Assembly (NCBI GenBank): GCA_036417435.1 | Contig: JAZAQT010000802.1 | Coordinates: 1 to 64,000, forward strand | Reading direction: 5' to 3' | DNA length: 64,000 bases | Source of the DNA: Inia geoffrensis | Taxonomy: Eukaryota > Chordata > Mammalia > Artiodactyla > Iniidae | Shown: in pieces, positions 13,873-26,597 of the stretch | Position numbering within the stretch: the stretch's first letter is position 1 | Layout: each line of letters opens with the position of its first letter | Program-made: the position numbers and the translations under genes | Notes under the pieces: generated by a model | The model's database searches: none | What the model was told of the DNA's origin: nothing | Seen by the model: the letters and a program-made list of their open reading frames with translations, nothing else

Positions 13873-15042
13873 CCCTAACCCTAACCCTAAACCTAAACTT
13901 TAACGTGACCCTCTTCCGAGGCCTTACCCTCACCCGTGCCCTAATCGTAAGCAGTACACTAACACTAACTAGTGACCTCACACGTACGCTAAACCTTAAG
14001 CGTTGTGGTACCCTAAACTGTGCCCTAATATCTCCCCATTCCCTAACCCTAACCCTAACCCGAATTCTATCCCTGACCCTCACCCGAAACCTTACCCTCA
14101 CCCGTGCCCTAATCTTAACCAGGACACCAACACTAATTTGTGCCTTCACACGTACGCTAATCCTTAATCGTTGTCGTACCCTAAGCTGTACCCTAATCCC
14201 TCTGCATTCCTTAACCCTAACCCGAATCCTAACCCTGACCCTCACCCAAAGCCTTACCCTCACCAGTGCCCTAATCTTAACCAGGACACCAACACTAACT
14301 CGTTCCCTCACACGTACGCTAAACCTTAAGCGTTGTCGTACCCTAAATTGTACCCTAATCCCTCCCCATTCCTTAACCCTAAGCCTAACCCCATCCCTAA
14401 ACCTGACCCACTTCCGATGCCCTACCCTAACCAATGCCCTAATCTTAACCAGGACACAAATACTAACTCATGCCCTCAAACGTACGCTAACCCTTAAGCA
14501 TTGTCGTACCCTATCCTGTACCCTAATCCCTCCCCATTCCCTAACCCTAACCCTAAGCGAAACCCTGAACGTGACCCTTTTCCGAGGCCTTACCCTCATC
14601 TGTGCCCTTGTCTTAACCAGTACACCAACACTAACTCGTGCCCTCACACTTACGCTAACCCTTAAGCATTGTCGTACCCTAACCTGTACCCTAATCCCTC
14701 TCCATTCCCGAACCCTAACCCTAACCTGAATCCTAACCCTGACCCTCACCCGAAGCCTTACCCTCACCCGTGCCCTAATCTTAACCAGGACACTAACACT
14801 AACCCTTGCCCTCACACGAACGCTAACCCTTAAGCACTGTCATACCCTAAGCTGTACCCTAATCCCTCTCCATTCCCTAACCCTAACCCTAACCTGAAAC
14901 CTAACCATGACACTCACCCGAAACTTTACCCTCACCCGTGTCCTAATTTTAACCAGTACATCAACACTAACCCATGCCCTCTAACGTACGCCAACCCTAA
15001 GCCATTGCCGTACCCTAACCTGTACCCTAATCAATCCCCATT
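13873..15042 (+). repeat. HOR 12: a-b/c-d-e-f-g/c-h (7 monomers, 1170 bp)
   Basis: b ends with a c-type tail (CTAAGCTG, CTCTGCATT), then d is 6 bp short. The sixth monomer (14707-14874) starts as g (CCCGAACCC) but its middle is c (CACTAACACTAACCC, CACACGAACG). It is duplicated in tandem as HOR 13. Confidence 0.88.
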
Positions 15043-16212
15043 CCCTAACCCTAACCCTAACCGTAACCCTTAACGTGACCCTCTTCCGAGGCCTTACACT
15101 CACCCGTGCCCTAATCGTAAGCAGTACACTAACACTAACTAGTGACCTCACACGTACGCTAAACCTTAAGCGTTGTGGTACCCTAAGCTGTGCCCTAATA
15201 TCTCCCAATTCCCTAACCCTAACCCTAACCCGAATTCTATCCCTGACCCTCACCCGAAACCTTACCCTCACCCGTGCCCTAATCTTAACCAGGACACCAA
15301 CACTAATTTGTGCCTTCACACGTACGCTAATCCTTAATCGTTGTCGTACCCTAAGCTGTACCCTAATCCCTCTGCATTCCTTAACCCTAACCCGAATCCT
15401 AACCCTGACCCTCACCCAAAGCCTTACCCTCACCAGTGCCCTAATCTTAACCAGGACACCAACACTAACTCGTTCCCTCACACGTACGCTAAACCTTAAG
15501 CGTTGTCGTACCCTAAATTGTACCCTAATCCCTCCCCATTCCTTAACCCTAAGCCTAACCCCATCCCTAAACCTGACCCACTTCCGATGCCCTACCCTAA
15601 CCAATGCCCTAATCTTAACCAGGACACAAATACTAACTCATGCCCTCAAACGTACGCTAACCCTTAAGCATTGTCGTACCCTATCCTGTACCCTAATCCC
15701 TCCCCATTCCCTAACCCTAACCCTAAGCGAAACCCTGAACGTGACCCTTTTCCGAGGCCTTACCCTCATCTGTGCCCTTGTCTTAACCAGTACACCAACA
15801 CTAACTCGTGCCCTCACACTTACGCTAACCCTTAAGCATTGTCGTACCCTAACCTGTACCCTAATCCCTCTCCATTCCCGAACCCTAACCCTAACCTGAA
15901 TCCTAACCCTGACCCTCACCCGAAGCCTTACCCTCACCCGTGCCCTAATCTTAACCAGGACACTAACACTAACCCTTGCCCTCACACGAACGCTAACCCT
16001 TAAGCACTGTCATACCCTAAGCTGTACCCTAATCCCTCTCCATTCCCTAACCCTAACCCTAACCTGAAACCTAACCATGACACTCACCCGAAACTTTACC
16101 CTCACCCGTGTCCTAATTTTAACCAGTACGTCAACACTAACCCATGCCCTCTAACGTACGCCAACCCTAAGCCATTGCCGTACCCTAACCTGTACCCTAA
16201 TCAATCCCCATT
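15043..16212 (+). repeat. HOR 13: tandem copy of HOR 12 (1170 bp)
   Basis: Same seven-monomer order and the same private variants (GTGCCTTCACACG, AATCCTTAATCG, CAAATACTAAC, CATCTGTGCCC) as HOR 12, offset 1170. One difference noted in h is GTACGTC for GTACATC. The a monomers differ, so the duplication boundary lies inside b near 14130 and 15300. Confidence 0.9.
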
Positions 16213-17556
16213 CCCTAACCCTAACCCTAACCGTAACCCTTAACGTGACCCTCTTCCGAGGCCTTACACTCACCCGTGCCCTAATCGTAAGCAGTACACT
16301 AACACTAACTAGTGACCTCACACGTACGCTAAACCTTAAGCGTTGTGGTACCCTAAGCTGTGCCCTAATATCTCCCAATTCCCTAACCCTAACCCTAACC
16401 CGAATTCTATCCCTGACCCTCACCCGAAACCTTACCCTCACCCGTGCCCTAATCTTAACCAGGACACCAACACTAACTTGTGCCCTCACACGTACGCTAA
16501 GTCTTAATCGTTGTCGTACCCTAAACTGTACCCTAATCCCTCCCCATTCCCTAACCCTAACCCTTACCCGAATCCTAACCCTGACCCTCACCTGAAGCCT
16601 TACCCTCACCCGTGCCCTAATCTTAACCAGGACACTAACACTAACCCTTGCCCTCACACGAACGCTAACCCTTAAGCACTGTCGTACCCTAAGCTGTACC
16701 TTAATCCCTCTGCATTCCTTAACCCTAACCCTAACCCGAATCCTAACCCTGACCCTCACCCGAAGCCTTACCCTCACCCGTGCCCTAATCTTAACCAGGA
16801 CACCAACACTAACTCGTGCCCTCAAACGTACGCTACACCTTAAGCGTTGTCGTACCCTAAATTGTACCCTAATCCCTCCCCATTCCTTAACCCTAAGCCT
16901 AACCCCATCCCTAAACCTGACCCACTTCCGATGCCCTACCCTAACCCATGCCCTAATCTTAACCAGTACACAAACACTAACTCATGCCCTCAAACGTACG
17001 CTAACCCTTACGCATTGTCGTACCCTATCCTGTACCCTAATCCCTCCCCATTCCCTAACCCTAACCCTAAGCGAAACCCTGAACGTGACCCTTTTCCGAG
17101 GCCTTACCCTCATCGGTGCCGTTGTCTTAACAAGTACACCAACAGTAACTCGTGCCCTCACACTTACGCTAACCCTTAAGCATTGTTGTACCTTAACCTG
17201 TACCCTAATCCCTCTCCATTCCCTAACCCTAACCCTAACACGAATCCTAACCCTGACCCTCACCCGAAGCCTTACCCTCACCCGTGCCCTAAACTTAACC
17301 AGGACACCAAGACTAATTCGTGCCCTCAAACGTACGCTAACACTAAACCACAGCGGTACCCTAACCTGTACCCTAATCCCTCTCCATTCCCTAACCCTAA
17401 CCCTAACCTGAAACCTAACCATGACACTCACCCGAAACTTTACCCTCACCCGTGTCCTAATTTTAACCAGTACATCAACACTAACCCATGCCCTCTAACG
17501 TACGCCAACCCTAAGCCATTGCCGTACCCTAACCTGTACCCTAATCAATCCCCATT
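16213..17556 (+). repeat. HOR 14: full a-h (1344 bp)
   Basis: Complete unit. a is nearly identical to the HOR 13 a, but b reverts to AACTTGTGCCC. It carries AAGTCTTAATCG in b, CTACACC in d and CCTTACGCATTG in e. Confidence 0.9.
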
Positions 17557-18384
17557 CCCTAACCCTAACCCTAACCCTAACCCTTAACGTGACCCTCTTC
17601 CGAGGCCTTACCCTCACCCGTGCCCTAATCGTAAGCAGTACACTAACACTAACTAGTGACCTCACACGTACGCTAAACCTTAAGCGTTGTGGTACCCTAA
17701 ACTGTACCCTAATATCTCCCCATTCCCTAAACCTAACCCTAACCCGAATTCTATCCCTGACCCTCACCCGAAACCTTACCCTCACCCGTGACCTAATCTT
17801 AACCAGGACACCAACACTAACTTGTGCCCTCACACGTACGCTAACCCTTAATCGTTGTCGTACCTTAAGCTGTACCCTAATCCCTCCCCATTCCCTAACC
17901 CTAACCCTAACCCGAATCCTAACCCTGACCCTCACCTGAAGCCTTACCCTCACCCGTGCCCTAATCTTAACCAGGACACTAACACTAACCCTTGCCCTCA
18001 CACGAACGCTAACCCTTAAGCACTGTCGTAGCCTAATCCCTCTGCATTCCTTAACCCTTACCCTAACCCGAATCCTAACCCTGACCCTCACCCGAAGCAT
18101 TACCCTCACACGTGCCCTAATCTTAACCAGGACACCAAGACTAACTCGTGCCCTCAAACGTACGCTAACACTAAACCGCAGCGGTACCCTAACCTGTACC
18201 TTAATCCCTCTCCATTCCCTAACCCTAACCCTAACCTGAAACCTAACCATGACACTCACCCGAAACTTTACCCTCACCCGTGTCCTAATTTTAACCAGTA
18301 CATCAACACTAACCCATGCCCTCCAACGTACGCCAACCCTAAGCCATTGCCGTACCCTAACCTGTACCCTAATCAATCCCCATT
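17557..18384 (+). repeat. HOR 15: a-b-c-d/g-h (5 monomers, 828 bp)
   Basis: c (17893-18048) lacks exactly 12 bp in its tail: one copy of the NNNGTACCCTAA-like doublet is missing, leaving GTAGCCTAATCCC. The next monomer is a d/g hybrid with GAAGCATTACCC. The architecture recurs as HORs 25 and 50. Confidence 0.9.
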
Positions 18385-19560
18385 CCCTAACCCTAACCCT
18401 AACCCTAACCCTTAACGTGACCCTCTTCCGAGGCCTTACCCTCACCCGTGCCCTAATCGTAAGCAGTACACTAACACTAACTTGTGACCTCACACGTACG
18501 CTAAACCTTAAGCGTTGTGGTACCCTAAACTGTGCCCTAATATCTCCCCATTCCTTAACCCTAACCCTAACCCGAATCCTAACCCTGACCCTCACCCGAA
18601 GCCTTACCCTCACCCGTGCCCTAATCTTAACCAGGACACCAACACTAACTCGTGCCCTCACACGTATGCTAAACCTTAAGCGTTGTCGTACCCTAAATTG
18701 TATCCTAATCCCTCCCCATTCCTTAACCCTAACCCTAACCCGAATCCTAACCCTGACCCTCACCCGAAGCCTTACCCTCACCCGTGCCCTAATCTTAACC
18801 AGGACACCAACACTAACCCGTGCCCTCACACGTACGCTAAACCTTAAGCGTTGTGTTACCCTAAATTGTACCCTAATCCCTCCCCATTCCTTAACCCTAA
18901 CCCTAACCCCATCCCTAAACCTGACCCACTTCCGATGCCCTACCCTAACCAATGCCCTAATCTTAACCAGTACCCAAACACTACCTCATACCCTCAAACG
19001 TACGCTAACCCTTAAGCATTGTCGTACCCTATCCTGTACCCTAATCCCTCCCCATTCCCTAACCCTAACCCTAAGCGAAACCCTGAACGTGACCCTTTTC
19101 CGAAGCCTTACCATCATCGATGCCGTTGTCTTAACCAGTACACCAACACTAACTCGTGCCCTCACACTTACGCTAACCCTTAAGCATTGTCGTACCCTAA
19201 CCTGTACCCTAATCCCTCTCCATTCCCTAACCCTAAGCCTAACCCGAATCCTAACCCTGACCCTCACCCGAAGCCTTACCCTCACCCGTGCCCTAATCTT
19301 AACCAGGACACCAAGACTAACTCGTGCCCTCAAACGTACGCTAACACTAAACCGCAGTGGTACCCTAACCTGTACCCTAATCCCTCTCCATTCCCTAACC
19401 CTAACCCTAACCTGAAACCTAATCATGACACTCACCCGAAACTTTACCCTCACCCGTGTCCTAATTTTAACCAGTACATCAACACTAACCCATGCCCTCT
19501 AACGTACGCCAACCCTAAGCCATTGCCGTACCCTAACCTGTACCCTAATCAATCCCCATT
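18385..19560 (+). repeat. HOR 16: a-d-d-e-f-g-h (7 monomers, 1176 bp)
   Basis: Two d-type monomers (18553-18720 and 18721-18888) follow a directly, replacing b and c. The second has GTTGTGTTACCC. f carries CATCATCGATGCC, creating a ClaI site at 19116-19121 that is shared with HORs 26 and 51. Confidence 0.88.
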
Positions 19561-19590
19561 CCCTAACCCTAACCCTAACCCTAACCCTAA
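19553..19590 (-). other. Potential G-quadruplex: five perfect TTAGGG copies plus GGGG
   Basis: Five perfect CCCTAA copies (19561-19590) preceded by CCCC and the spacer ATT. The minus strand thus has six G-runs of three or more with 3-base loops, the geometry of telomeric quadruplexes; the + strand could form an i-motif. No run longer than five perfect copies was seen. 51407-51436 is a second five-copy run. Confidence 0.75.
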
Positions 19591-20898
19591 ACGGGACGCT
19601 CTTCCGAGGCCTTACCCTCACCCGTGCCCTAATCGTAAGCAGTACACTAACACTAACTAGTGACCTCACACGTTCGCTAAACCTTAAGCGTTGTGGTACC
19701 CTAAACTGTGCCCTAATATCTCCCCATTCCCTAACCCTAACCCTAACCCGAATTCTATCCCTGAGCCTCACCCGAAACCTTAACCTCACCCGTGCCCTAA
19801 CCTTAACCAGGACACCAACACTAACTTGTGCCCTCACACGTACGCTAACCCTTAATCGTTGTCGTACCCTAAACTGTACCCTAATCCCTCCCCATTTCCT
19901 AACCCTGACCCTAACCCGAATCCTAACCCGGACCCTCACTTGAAGCCTTACCCTCACCCGTGCCCTAATCTTAACCAGGACACTAACACTAACCCTTGCC
20001 CTCACACGAACGCTAACCCTTAAGCACTGTCGTACCCTAAGCTGTACCCTAATCCCTCTGCATTCCTTAACCCTAACCCGAATCCTAACCCTGACCCTCA
20101 CCCAAAGCCTTACCCTCACCAGTGCCCTAATCTTAACCAGGACACCAACACTAACTCGTTCCCTCACACGTACGCTAAACCATAAGCGTTGTCGTACCCT
20201 AAATTGTACCCTAATCCCTCCCCATTCCTTAACCCTAAGCCTAACCCCATCCCTAAACCTGACCCACTTCCGATGCCCTACCCTAACCAATGCCCTAATC
20301 TTAACCAGGACACAAACACTAACTCATGCCCTCAAACGTACGCTAACCCTTAAGCATTGTCGTACCCTATCCTGTACCCTAATCCCTCCCCATTCCCTAA
20401 CCCTAACCCTAAGCGAAACCCTGAACGTAACCCTTTTCCGAGGCCTTACCCTCATCGGTGCCGTTGTCTTAACCAGTACACCAACACTAACTCGTGCCCT
20501 CACACTTACGCTAACCCTTAAGCATTGTCGTACCCTAACCTGTACCCTAATCCCTCTCCATTCCCTAACCCTAACCCTAACCCGAATCCTAACCCTGACA
20601 CTCACCCGAAGCCTTACCCACACCCGTGCCCTAATCTTAACCAGGACACCAAGACTAACTCGTGCCCTCAAACGTACGCTAACACTAAACCGCAGCGGTA
20701 ACCTAACCTGTACCCTAATCCCTCTCCAATCCCTAACTCTAAACCTAACCTGAAACCTAACCATGACACTCACCCGAAACTTTACCCTCACCCGTTTCCT
20801 AATTTTAACCAGTACATCAACACTAACCCATGCCCTCTAACGTACGCCATCCCTAAGCCATTGCCGTACCCTAACCTGTACCCTAATCAATCCCCATT
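19561..20898 (+). repeat. HOR 17: a-h, d 6 bp short (1338 bp)
   Basis: a starts with five perfect CCCTAA copies and reads ACGGGACGCTC, with CACGTTCGC. c has GGACCCTCACTTG, d lacks one hexamer and has CACCAGTGCC and AACCATAAGCG. The same combination appears as HOR 27 at offset 10878. Confidence 0.9.
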
Positions 20899-21738
20899 CC
20901 TTAACCCTAACCCTAACACTAACCCTTAACGTGACCCTCTTCCGAGGCCTTACCCTCACCCGTGCCCTAATCGTAAGCAGTACACTAACACTAACTAGTG
21001 ACCTCACACGTACGCTAAACCTTAAGCGTTGTGGTACCCTAAACTGTGCCCTAATATCTCCCAATTCCCTAACCCTAACCCTAACCCGAATTCTATCCCT
21101 GACCCTCACCCGAAACCTTACCCTCACCCGTGCCCTAATCTTAACCAGGACACCAACACTAACTTGTGCCCTGACACGTACGCTAACCCTTAATCGTTGT
21201 CGTACCTTAAACTGTACCCTAATCCCTCCCCATTCCCTAACCCTAACCCTAACCCGAATCCTAACCCTGACCCTCACCTGAAGCCTTACCCTCACCCGTG
21301 CCCTAATCTTAACCAGGACACCAACACTAACTCGTGCCCTCACACTTACGCTAACCCTTAAGCATTGTCGTACCCTAACCTGTACCCTAATCCCTCTCCA
21401 TTCCCTAACCCTAACCCTAACCCGAATCCTAACCCTGACCCTCACCCGAAGCCTTACCCTCACCCGTGCCCTAATCTTAACCAGGACACCAAGACTAACT
21501 CGTGCCCTCAAACGTACGCTAACACTAAACCGCAGAGGTACCCTAACCTGTACCCTAATCCCTCTCCATTCCCTAACCCTAACCCTAACCTGAAACCTAA
21601 TCATGACACTCACCCGAAACTTTACCCTCACCCGTGTCCTAATTTTAACCAGTACATCAACACTAACCCATGCCCTCTAACGTACGCCAACCCTAAGCCA
21701 TTGCCGTACCCTAACCTGTACCCTAATCAATCCCCATT
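20899..21738 (+). repeat. HOR 18: a-b-c/f-g-h (5 monomers, 840 bp)
   Basis: The third monomer (21235-21402) starts as c (CACCTGAAGCC) and ends as f (CACACTTACG, TAACCTG), removing three monomers' worth of sequence. It is the first element of the 21-monomer super-repeat HOR 18-20. Confidence 0.9.
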
Positions 21739-23075
21739 CCCTAACCCTAACCCTAACCCTAACCCTTAACGTGACGCTCTTCCGAGGCCTTACCCTCACC
21801 CGTGCCCTAATCGTAAGCAGTACACTAACACTAACTAGTGACCTCAACGTACGCTAAACCTTAAGCGTTGTGGTACCCTAAACTGTGCCCTAATATCTCC
21901 CCATTCTCTAACCCTAACCCTAACCCAAATTCTATCCCTGAGCCTCACCCGAAACCTTACCCTCACCCGTGCCCTAACCTTAACCAGGACACCAACACTA
22001 ACTTGTGCCCTCACACGTACGCTAACCCTTAATCGTTGTCGTACCCTAAACTGTACCCTAATCCCTCCCCATTCCCTAACCCTAACCCTAACCCGAATCC
22101 TAACCCGGACCCTCACTTGAAGCCTTACCCTCACCCGTGCCCTAATCTTAACCAGGACACTAACACTAACCCTTGCCCTCACACGAACGCTAACCCTTAA
22201 GCACTGTCGTACCCTAAGCTGTACCCTAATCCCTCTGCATTCCTTAACCCTAACCCGAATCCTAACCCTGACCCTCACCCAAAGCCTTACCCTCACCCGT
22301 GCCCTAATCTTAACCAGGACACCAACACTAACTCGTGCCCTCACACGTACGCTAAACCTTAAGCGTTGTCGTACCCTAAATTGTACCCTAATCCCTCCCC
22401 ATTCCTTAACCCTAACCCTAACCCCATCCCTAATCCTGACCCACTTCCGATGCCCTACCCTAACCAATGCCCTAATCTTAACCAGTACACAAACACTAAC
22501 TCATGCCCTCAAACGTACGCTAACCCTTAAGCATTGTCGTACCCTATCCTGTACCCTAATCCCTCCCCATTCCCTAACCCTAACCCTAAGCGAAACCCTG
22601 AACGTGACCCTTTTCCGAGGCCTTACCCTCATCGGTGCCCTTGTCTTAACCAGTACACCAACACTAACTCGTGCTCTCACACTTACGCTAACCCTTAAGA
22701 ATTGTCGTACCCTAACCTGTACCCTAATCCCTCTCCATTACCTAACCCTAACCCTAACCCGAATCCTAACCCTGACCCTCACCCGCAGCCTTACCCTCAC
22801 CCGTGCCCTAATCTTAACCAGGACACCAAGACTAACTCGTGCCCTCAAACGTACGCTAACACTAAACCGCAGCGGTACCCTAACCTGTACCCTAATCCCT
22901 CTCCATTCGCTAACCCTAACCCTAACCTGAAACCTAACCATGACACTCATCCGAAACTTTACCCTCACCCGTGTCCTAATTTTAACTAGTACATCAACAC
23001 TAACCCATGCCCTCTAACGTACGTCAACCCTAAGCCATTGCCGTACCCTAACCTGTACCCTAATCAATCCCCATT
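21739..23075 (+). repeat. HOR 19: a-h with a 1-base deletion in a (1337 bp)
   Basis: Eight monomers. In a, CTCACACG has become CTCAACG at 21844-21849, a single-base loss that moves the hexamer register by -1. d lacks one hexamer. h has TTTTAACTAGTACATC, which adds an ACTAGT site. HOR 22 matches but lacks the 1-base loss. Confidence 0.9.
21844..21849. other. Hexamer register shift, -1
   Basis: CTCAACG in an a monomer where sister copies read CTCACACG. One base is lost and downstream hexamers move by one position until 29.6 kb. Confidence 0.85.
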
Positions 23076-24419
23076 CCCTAACCCTTACCCTAACCCGAAT
23101 CCTAACCCTGACGCTCACACGAAGCCTTACCCTCACCCGTGCCCTAATATTAACCAGGACACTAACACTAACCCTTGCCCTCACACGAACGCTAACCCTT
23201 AAGCACTGTCGTACCCTAAGCTGTACCTTAATCCCTCTGCATTCCTAAACCCTAACCCTAACCCGAATCCTAACCCTGACCCTCACCCGAAGCCTTACCC
23301 TCACCCGTGCCCTAATCTTAACCAGGACACAAACACTAACTCGTGCCCTCACACGTACGCTACACCTTAAGCGTTGTCGTACCCTAAATTGTACCCTAAT
23401 CCGTCCCCATTCCTTAACCCTAAGCCTAACCCCATCCCTAAACCTGACCCACTTCCGATGCCTTACCCTAACCAATGCCCTAATCTTAACCAGTACACAA
23501 ACACTAACTCATGCCCTCAAACGTACGCTAACCCTTAAGCATTGTCGTACCCTGTCCTGTACCCTAATCCCTCCCCATTCCCTAACCCTAACCCTAAGCG
23601 AAACCCTGAACGTGACCCTTTTCCGAGGCCTTACCCTCATCGGTGCCGTTGTCTTAACCAGTACACCAACACTAACTCGTGCCCTCACACTTACGCTAAC
23701 CCTTAAGAATTGTTGTACCCTAACCTGTACCCTATTCCCTCTCCATTCCCTAACCCTAACCCTAACCCGAATCCTAACCCTGACCCTCACCCGAAGCCTT
23801 ACCCTCACCCGTGCCCTAAACTTAACCAGGACACCAAGACTAATTCGTGCCCTCAAACGTACGCTAACACTAAACCGCAGCGATACCCTAACCTGTACCC
23901 TAATCCCTCTCCATTCCCTAACCCTAACCCTAACCCGAATCCTAACCCTGACTCTCACCTGAAGCCTTACCCTCACCCGTGCCCTAATCTTAACCAGGAC
24001 ACTAACACTAACCCTTGCCCTCACACGAACGCTAACCCTTAAGCACTGTCGTACCCTAAGCTGTACCCTAATCCCTCTGCATTCCTTAACCCTTACCCTA
24101 ACCCGAATCCTAACCCTGACCCTCAACCGAAGCCTTACCCTCACCCGTGCCCTAATCTTAACCAGGACACCAAGACTAACACGTGCCTTCACACGTACGC
24201 TAACACTAAACCGCAGCGGTACACTAACCTGTACCCTAATCCCTCTCCATTCCCTAACCGTAACCCTAACCTGAAACCTAACCATGACACTCACCCGAAA
24301 CTTTACCCTCACCCGTTTCCTAATTTTAACCAGTACATCAACACTAACCCATGCCCTCTAACGTACGCCAACCCTAAGCCATTGCCGTACCCTAACCTGT
24401 ACCCTAATCAATCCCCATT
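23076..24419 (+). repeat. HOR 20: c-d-e-f-g-c-d/g-h, no a or b (1344 bp)
   Basis: After h of HOR 19 the array enters c directly (GACGCTCACACGAAGCC). It runs c-d-e-f-g, then c again (23916) and a d/g hybrid (24084), then h. Its total length equals eight monomers although a and b are absent. g carries CAGCGATACCC. Confidence 0.88.
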
Positions 24420-25259
24420 CCTTAACCCTAACCCTAACCCTAACCCTTAACGTGACCGTCTTCCGAGGCCTTACCCTCACCCGTGCCCTAATCGTAAGCA
24501 GTACACTAACACTAACTAGTGACCTCACACGTACGCTAAACCTTAAGCGTTGTGGTACCCTAAACTGTGCCCTAATATCTCCCAATTCCCTAACCCTAAC
24601 CCTAACCCGAATTCTATCCCTGACCCTCACCCGAAACCTTACCCTCACCCGTGCCCTAATCTTAACCAGGACACCAACACTAACTTGTGCCCTGACACGT
24701 ACGCTAACCCTTAATCGTTGTCGTACCTTAAACTGTACCCTAATCCCTCCCCATTCCCTAACCCTAACCCTAACCCGAATCCTAACCCTGACCCTCACCT
24801 GAAGCCTTACCCTCACCCGTGCCCTAATCTTAACCAGGACACCAACACTAACTCGTGCTCTCACACTTACGCTAACCCTTAAGCATTGTCGTACCCTAAC
24901 CTGTACCCTAATCCCTCTCGATTCCCTAACCCTAACCCTAACCCGAATCCTAACCCTGACCCTCACCCGAAGCCTTACCCTCACCCGTGCCCTAATCTTA
25001 ACCAGGACACCAAGACTAACTCGTGCCCTCAAACGTACGCTAACACTAAACCGCAGAGGTACCCTAACCTGTACCCTAATCCCTCTCCATTCCCTAACCC
25101 TAACCCTAACCTGAAACCTAATCATGACACTCACCCGAAACTTTACCCTCACCCGTGTCCTAATTTTAACCAGTACATCAACACTAACCCATGCCCTCTA
25201 ACGTACGCCAACCCTAAGCCATTGCCGTACCCTAACCTGTACCCTAATCAATCCCCATT
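24420..25259 (+). repeat. HOR 21: a-b-c/f-g-h (5 monomers, 840 bp)
   Basis: Copy of HOR 18 at offset 3521, opening the second 21-monomer super-repeat. Private changes are GTGACCGTCTTCC in a and CTCTCGATTCCC at the c/f-g boundary. Confidence 0.9.
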
Positions 25260-26597
25260 CCCTAACCCTAACCCTAACCCTAACCCTTAACGTGACGCTC
25301 TTCCGAGGCCTTACCCTCACCCGTGCCCTAATCGTAAGCAGTACACTAACACTAACTAGTGACCTCACACGTACGCTAAACCTTAAGCGTTGTGGTACCC
25401 TAAACTGTGCCCTAATATCTCCCCATTCTCTAACCCTAACCCTAACCCGAATTCTATCCCTGAGCCTCACCCGAAACCTTACCCTCACCCGTGCCCTAAC
25501 CTTAACCAGGACACCAACACTAACTTGTGCCCTCACACGTACGCTAACCCTTAATCGTTGTCGTACCCTAAACTGTACCCTAATCCCTCCCCATTCCCTA
25601 ACCCTAACCCTAACCCGAATCCTAACCCGGACCCTCACTTGAAGCCTTACCCTCACCCGTGCCCTAATCTTAACCAGGACACTAACACTAACCCTTGCCC
25701 TCACACGAACGCTAACCCTTAAGCACTGTCGTACCCTAAGCTGTACCCTAATCCCTCTGCATTCCTTAACCCTAACCCGAATCCTAACCCTGACCCTCAC
25801 CCAAAGCCTTACCCTCACCCGTGCCCTAATCTTAACCAGGACACCAACACTAACTCGTGCCCTCACACGTACGCTAAACCTTAAGCGTTGTCGTACCCTA
25901 AATTGTACCCTAATCCCTCCCCATTCCTTAACCCTAACCCTAACCCCATCCCTAATCCTGACTCACTTCCGATGCCCTACCCTAACCAATGCCCTAATCT
26001 TAACCAGTACACAAACACTAACTCATGCCCTCAAACGTACGCTAACCCTTAAGCATTGTCGTACCCTATCCTGTACCCTAATCCCTCCCCATTCCCTAAC
26101 CCTAACCCTAAGCGAAACCCTGAACGTGACCCTTTTCCGAGGCCTTACCCTCATCGGTGCCCTTGTCTTAACCAGTACACCAACACTAACTCGTGCTCTC
26201 ACACTTACGCTAACCCTTAAGAATTGTCGTACCCTAACCTGTACCCTAATCCCTCTCCATTACCTAACCCTAACCCTAACCCGAATCCTAACCCTGACCC
26301 TCACCCGAAGCCTTACCCTCACCCGTGCCCTAATCTTAACCAGGACACCAAGACTAACTCGTGCCCTCAAACGTACGCTAACACTAAACCGCAGCGGTAC
26401 CCTAACCTGTACCCTAATCCCTCTCCATTCGCTAACCCTAACCCTAACCTGACACCTAACCATGACACTCATCCGAAACTTTACCCTCACCCGTGTCCTA
26501 ATTTTAACTAGTACATCAACACTAACCCATGCCCTCTAACGTACGTCAACCCTAAGCCATTGCCGTACCCTAACCTGTACCCTAATCAATCCCCATT
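25260..26597 (+). repeat. HOR 22: a-h, d 6 bp short (1338 bp)
   Basis: Copy of HOR 19 with intact CTCACACG in a. h again has TTTTAACTAGTACATC and CGTACGTCAACC. e has GACTCACTTCC. Confidence 0.9.

Noticed and set aside
12977..14434. Minus-strand Arg-Val-rich open frame of about 485 codons, resembling a basic DNA-binding protein
   Set aside because: AGG-GTT reading of TTAGGG; its length depends only on how many monomers pass without a stop, and it spans HOR junctions and hybrid monomers.
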